Translations under genes and position numbers: made by a program | Assembly: GCA_003439945.1 (NCBI GenBank) | Contig: QVRM01002095.1 | Span: forward strand, 111,001-175,000 | Source of the DNA: Dermanyssus gallinae | Taxonomy: Eukaryota > Arthropoda > Arachnida > Mesostigmata > Dermanyssidae | Length of the DNA: 64,000 nucleotides | Reading direction: 5' to 3' | Shown: positions 61,164-64,000 of the stretch, one piece after another | Numbering within the stretch: position 1 is the stretch's first letter | Layout: each line of letters starts with the position of its first letter | Notes under the pieces: generated by a model | Databases searched by the model: none | What the model was told of the DNA's origin: nothing | The model's input: only the letters and a program-made list of their open reading frames with translations

Positions 61164-64000
61164 AAAAATGATTATAGAGGATAGGATGATTTAGCCCTGC
61201 ATGCGCATGCATGCGACAAAGTACATCTACAGTTCTCTCTACATACATACATACATCAACATCATTGGCAGGCCTGCGAATTTTCTTTCCCAGATGACCT
61301 GACCAGTTCGGTGCGGGTACCGGAATCGAACACAGTGTGTTCTCCGTGTGCATCGATGCATCGAAGCCAATCTCCTTCCTACCTTGGCAACAATAGCGGA
61401 CGCGTTAATCTCGATGTAGTGAGACTAAACACTGGGGTGCTGCCCTCGGCTCGTTCGACACGCCAATACGTTAGCAGTTCTACTGGCGTCGTCGTCGTCG
61501 CGGTCATGGCCCCTACGTTCCTCCTACCGAAGCGAAGACTTTCTTTGATCATTTATCGCGAGAGCGGAATTCAAATCTCACGTCAAATCTGCATTGCTTC
61601 ATAAATCTGCATGCATTGGTTACTCCCTCGATGCTTTTCCCTCTCACTCTCTCTTAAACTCATATAATCTCTCTCTCTCTCTCTCTCTACTTACATAGCC
61701 ATGTTCCCACCTGAATTTATCTTCTCTACTTTAATTCATATTGAGTTATTATCATCTCTGCCCCGATAACGGTGGTACTCTCTAGTTAGCATAGCGCGTG
61801 CGTGACTGAAGGTCCAGCAAGGGTGTGACCCCTGCGGTCTTACTAGTATTCTCCCCCCTCTGTAATGGGTCGAAATCAAGATATCAGAGCCAGCTAGTTT
61901 TGAATCTCAATTTTTGTAACACAATGTAGCTGATTGTCGTCGTCGTTGGTGTTGTTATCGGTGTTGTTGCTGGTTGCAGTGCTGCTGTGTAGTTCTTGCT
62001 ATCGCTGTTGTTGTTATTGTTGTTGTTGCTGCTGTTATTGTATTTTGTCTTCCTCTTCTTGTACTTTTTCCCCTCCTTTTTTAGGCGATTTCCTGACAAA
62101 CCGCTGCCAACGCGCGCCAGGGCAGCGTGCTCTATCGCGTTTCCGGCAGCACAATTTCCGACGATAAAAGCCTATAAGGTTTTGACTGCCCCCAAATGCT
62201 GTGTTTAAAAGTCCCTGCCGCCGCCGTCACTACTACATCATCTCCGCTGCACATGCCTACGTATATATGTATGTATAAATATGTGTCTGTGTAGGAGTGT
62301 GTGTGTGTGTGTCTGTCTGCATTTATGTCAAGTGGCAAATTGACAAAACAATTTCCGCTAATGATTACAAAACGAACAAAAACACACACCCACATACGCA
62401 GACGGACACGCTAACACACATCACGCCACACTCGCGCTAGAACAGCGAGGGCGGAGGCGACAGCGGGGGCGGAGGTGCTTTCGTGGCGGCGGGGGTGCCC
62501 ACAATATGCGAGCACAGAGAGAAAGAGATTGAGCTTAGTGGCTGACGCTGCTCGTTGCTGGTTGACGTGGCTACAACGAAGTTGGCACGACGACGACAAC
62601 AACAACAACAACAACGATGAAGACCGCAACGACAACATGAACAGCGACGAGTCGCTCACGTTCGTCGCGACGTCGCTGAGGCGGCTTGCGTATGTCGTAG
62701 GCAGCATTGATTGGCTGGCCGACAGACGGGACGCACCCTAGATCTGGTCATCATGGTTAGCCCTGGCTTGGCTGAGACGCTCACACAGTTGGTCAGTGAC
62801 GAGTCACCATGATGAGTGAGACGAGTGATGATGGTGTTTATTAAGCTCTAACGACCGCCGCCACTCGCACACACGCAGACGCGTCTGTACAACAACTGCG
62901 ACCGTACTATAATAGCATACCACCAGACACCACTGAAGGCTCTCGAAAGTGTACGGAAATTGACTGAGAGAATCGACTGGCCGTTGGAGGAACACAAAGT
63001 TGGGCAAGAAGAAAAAGAGGTCGTTGTAATTCGTAGTAGTAGCAGTAGTGGTAGTAGTTGAAGAAGAAAAACGAACATACAAGAAACGTCCAGCTCGTTC
63101 GATTCTCCAGCGAGAGGTGTTGATTGTTGGCTGGATAGGGAAAGTCTATATGCGGACTGCCGAATTTGGCGGGGTAACGCGACCTACATACGCTCCGGCT
63201 CCCGCTGTTAGATCGACGCGTTCCGCGGCCAAGAGGCGCAAATGTGATAAAACCGCCGCCATGGTCGTCATGGTTCAGGGCACGCCCTGTTTCCGTGCAG
63301 GAAAACCCCAATTGTTTTATACGGAAGCTTCGCCCATAGGAAATTCGAGGCCAAAAACAGCACACCTATTAGTGGGCAACGTTTGCCCGGACACGGAGGA
63401 AAGAAAAGACAATCCTCAGCAACGAGTTGGCAAAATCGTCTCCTATGTGATGACGGATTAGTACTAAATGTGATTAGATAGACGTACATATACTGAACAT
63501 TTCATGCAATAAAGATCTATCTTATATTTTTTATATCCTCAAACCCGAAGCAGCTAAAACCACTTAGTCTCAGCCGTATGCAACTCTCCTAGAAGAGGGC
63601 AAATTTTGTAGAGCTTGCCTGTTGGCCAGTCCAAAACTACTATGTATATTCTATCACTTTGTCGCTTCCCTTATCCGGACATAGCGTTCTCACATTCATA
63701 GAAAATACTGTGCCCCACTGAGACTTTACATGTAGGCAGAGTAAATCGCACCTCATAGCCCGGGTGGCTCTAGATCGAATGTCGATGCGTCTGGCCATGT
63801 CGAGAGCTGATCTAACGGTAATGATCTAGCAGCTAGTCCTTAACGGCTAACTGCGGCGGCGGCCTTTTACGGATGCCAGGCTGACCAGGTATAGACAATC
63901 GTATTAAGGTTTAATCCTGCAGAAATACGTTAATGTGCGCGTCTTAAATCTAGCATTGAAAGGGCACTGAAATAGCTATGATTCTGCGCATCTTCTGACC
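61164..64000. other. Non-coding stretch
   Basis: This holds ATGC-rich palindromic sequence near 61198-61215, (CT)n at 61669-61688, TTG/CTG triplets (62005-62036), (TG)n at 62298-62312 and CAA triplets (62595-62614). Frames at 62475-62741 (Asn/Asp-rich, then SIDWLADRRDAP) and 63048-63461 (137 codons) are open but lack splice or family support. Confidence 0.4.

Noticed and set aside
61290..61390. tRNA-like TTCGATTCCGG on the minus strand
   Set aside because: The T stem does not pair and no acceptor stem or anticodon arm can be folded.
62475..62741. Asn/Asp-rich plus-strand frame ending SIDWLADRRDAP
   Set aside because: GC-ending codons are suggestive, but no acceptor, no poly(A) signal nearby and an equally open minus frame.

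Overview
The window looks like arthropod nuclear DNA, possibly from a mite or tick. This is inferred from its repeat content, not proven. No gene is continuous over more than a few hundred bases. The sequence carries dozens of (TA)n tracts and many (CAA/GTT)n, (CAG/CTG)n and (CT/GA)n arrays. The recognisable proteins are almost all transposase or reverse transcriptase relics. It therefore reads as intergenic DNA or very long introns. The host coding segments proposed here are single candidate exons, supported by splice-site, reading-frame or poly(A) context and not by recognised protein families.

Layout. 1-6.7 kb: triplet-rich, fairly GC-rich DNA with one candidate minus-strand exon (4277-4375). 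7.1-9.6 kb: two degraded non-LTR reverse transcriptase relics in opposite orientations, then a two-copy tandem repeat. 12.0-14.4 kb: a long (CAA)n array, several (TA)n tracts and a 125-codon minus-strand ORF with a poly(A) signal. 15.7-17.5 kb: interleaved duplicated blocks and two small reverse transcriptase fragments in opposite orientations. 18.7-21.1 kb: a small tandem repeat and two perfect hairpins. 22.2-24.3 kb: a mariner relic (minus) next to an R1-like non-LTR retrotransposon relic (plus). 28.4-28.7 kb: a 328-bp MITE-like element with about 65-70-bp terminal inverted repeats. 31.1-34.4 kb: an unrecognised ORF, a perfect 23-bp-arm hairpin, another reverse transcriptase relic and a possible tRNA-derived SINE head. 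36.7-37.0 kb: a candidate gene 5' end with a 73-nt intron. 40.1-41.4 kb: an almost complete irritans-type mariner with both inverted repeats, TA target duplications, an intact DD34D triad and two in-frame stops. 42.4 and 51.8 kb: two further mariner-type relics. 46.8 kb: a candidate terminal exon. 48.5-49.3 kb: two 363-bp inverted arms, about 99% identical, around a 66-bp spacer. This is the most striking structure in the window. 50.4 kb: a (C)CATGCACCC-type minisatellite. 54.6 kb: a candidate internal exon. 60.6-61.2 kb: the best-supported host coding exon, on the minus strand.

Shorter (TA)n tracts not listed individually lie near 6681-6712, 6722-6750, 9684-9709, 13771-13801, 14767-14789, 19737-19756, 25798-25819, 28769-28801, 30303-30329, 34889-34920, 37859-37887, 45292-45309, 48055-48081, 49670-49692 and 49792-49812. 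No rRNA gene, convincing tRNA gene or CRISPR array was seen.

Interaction. The elements look like layers of a mobile-element graveyard: at least four mariner-family insertions, a MITE-like element with TA flanks, and at least five non-LTR reverse transcriptase fragments. No functional gene cluster is evident. Two plus-strand candidate exons (36854-36957 and 54577-54789) are phase-compatible and could belong to one long-intron gene, but that link is speculative.
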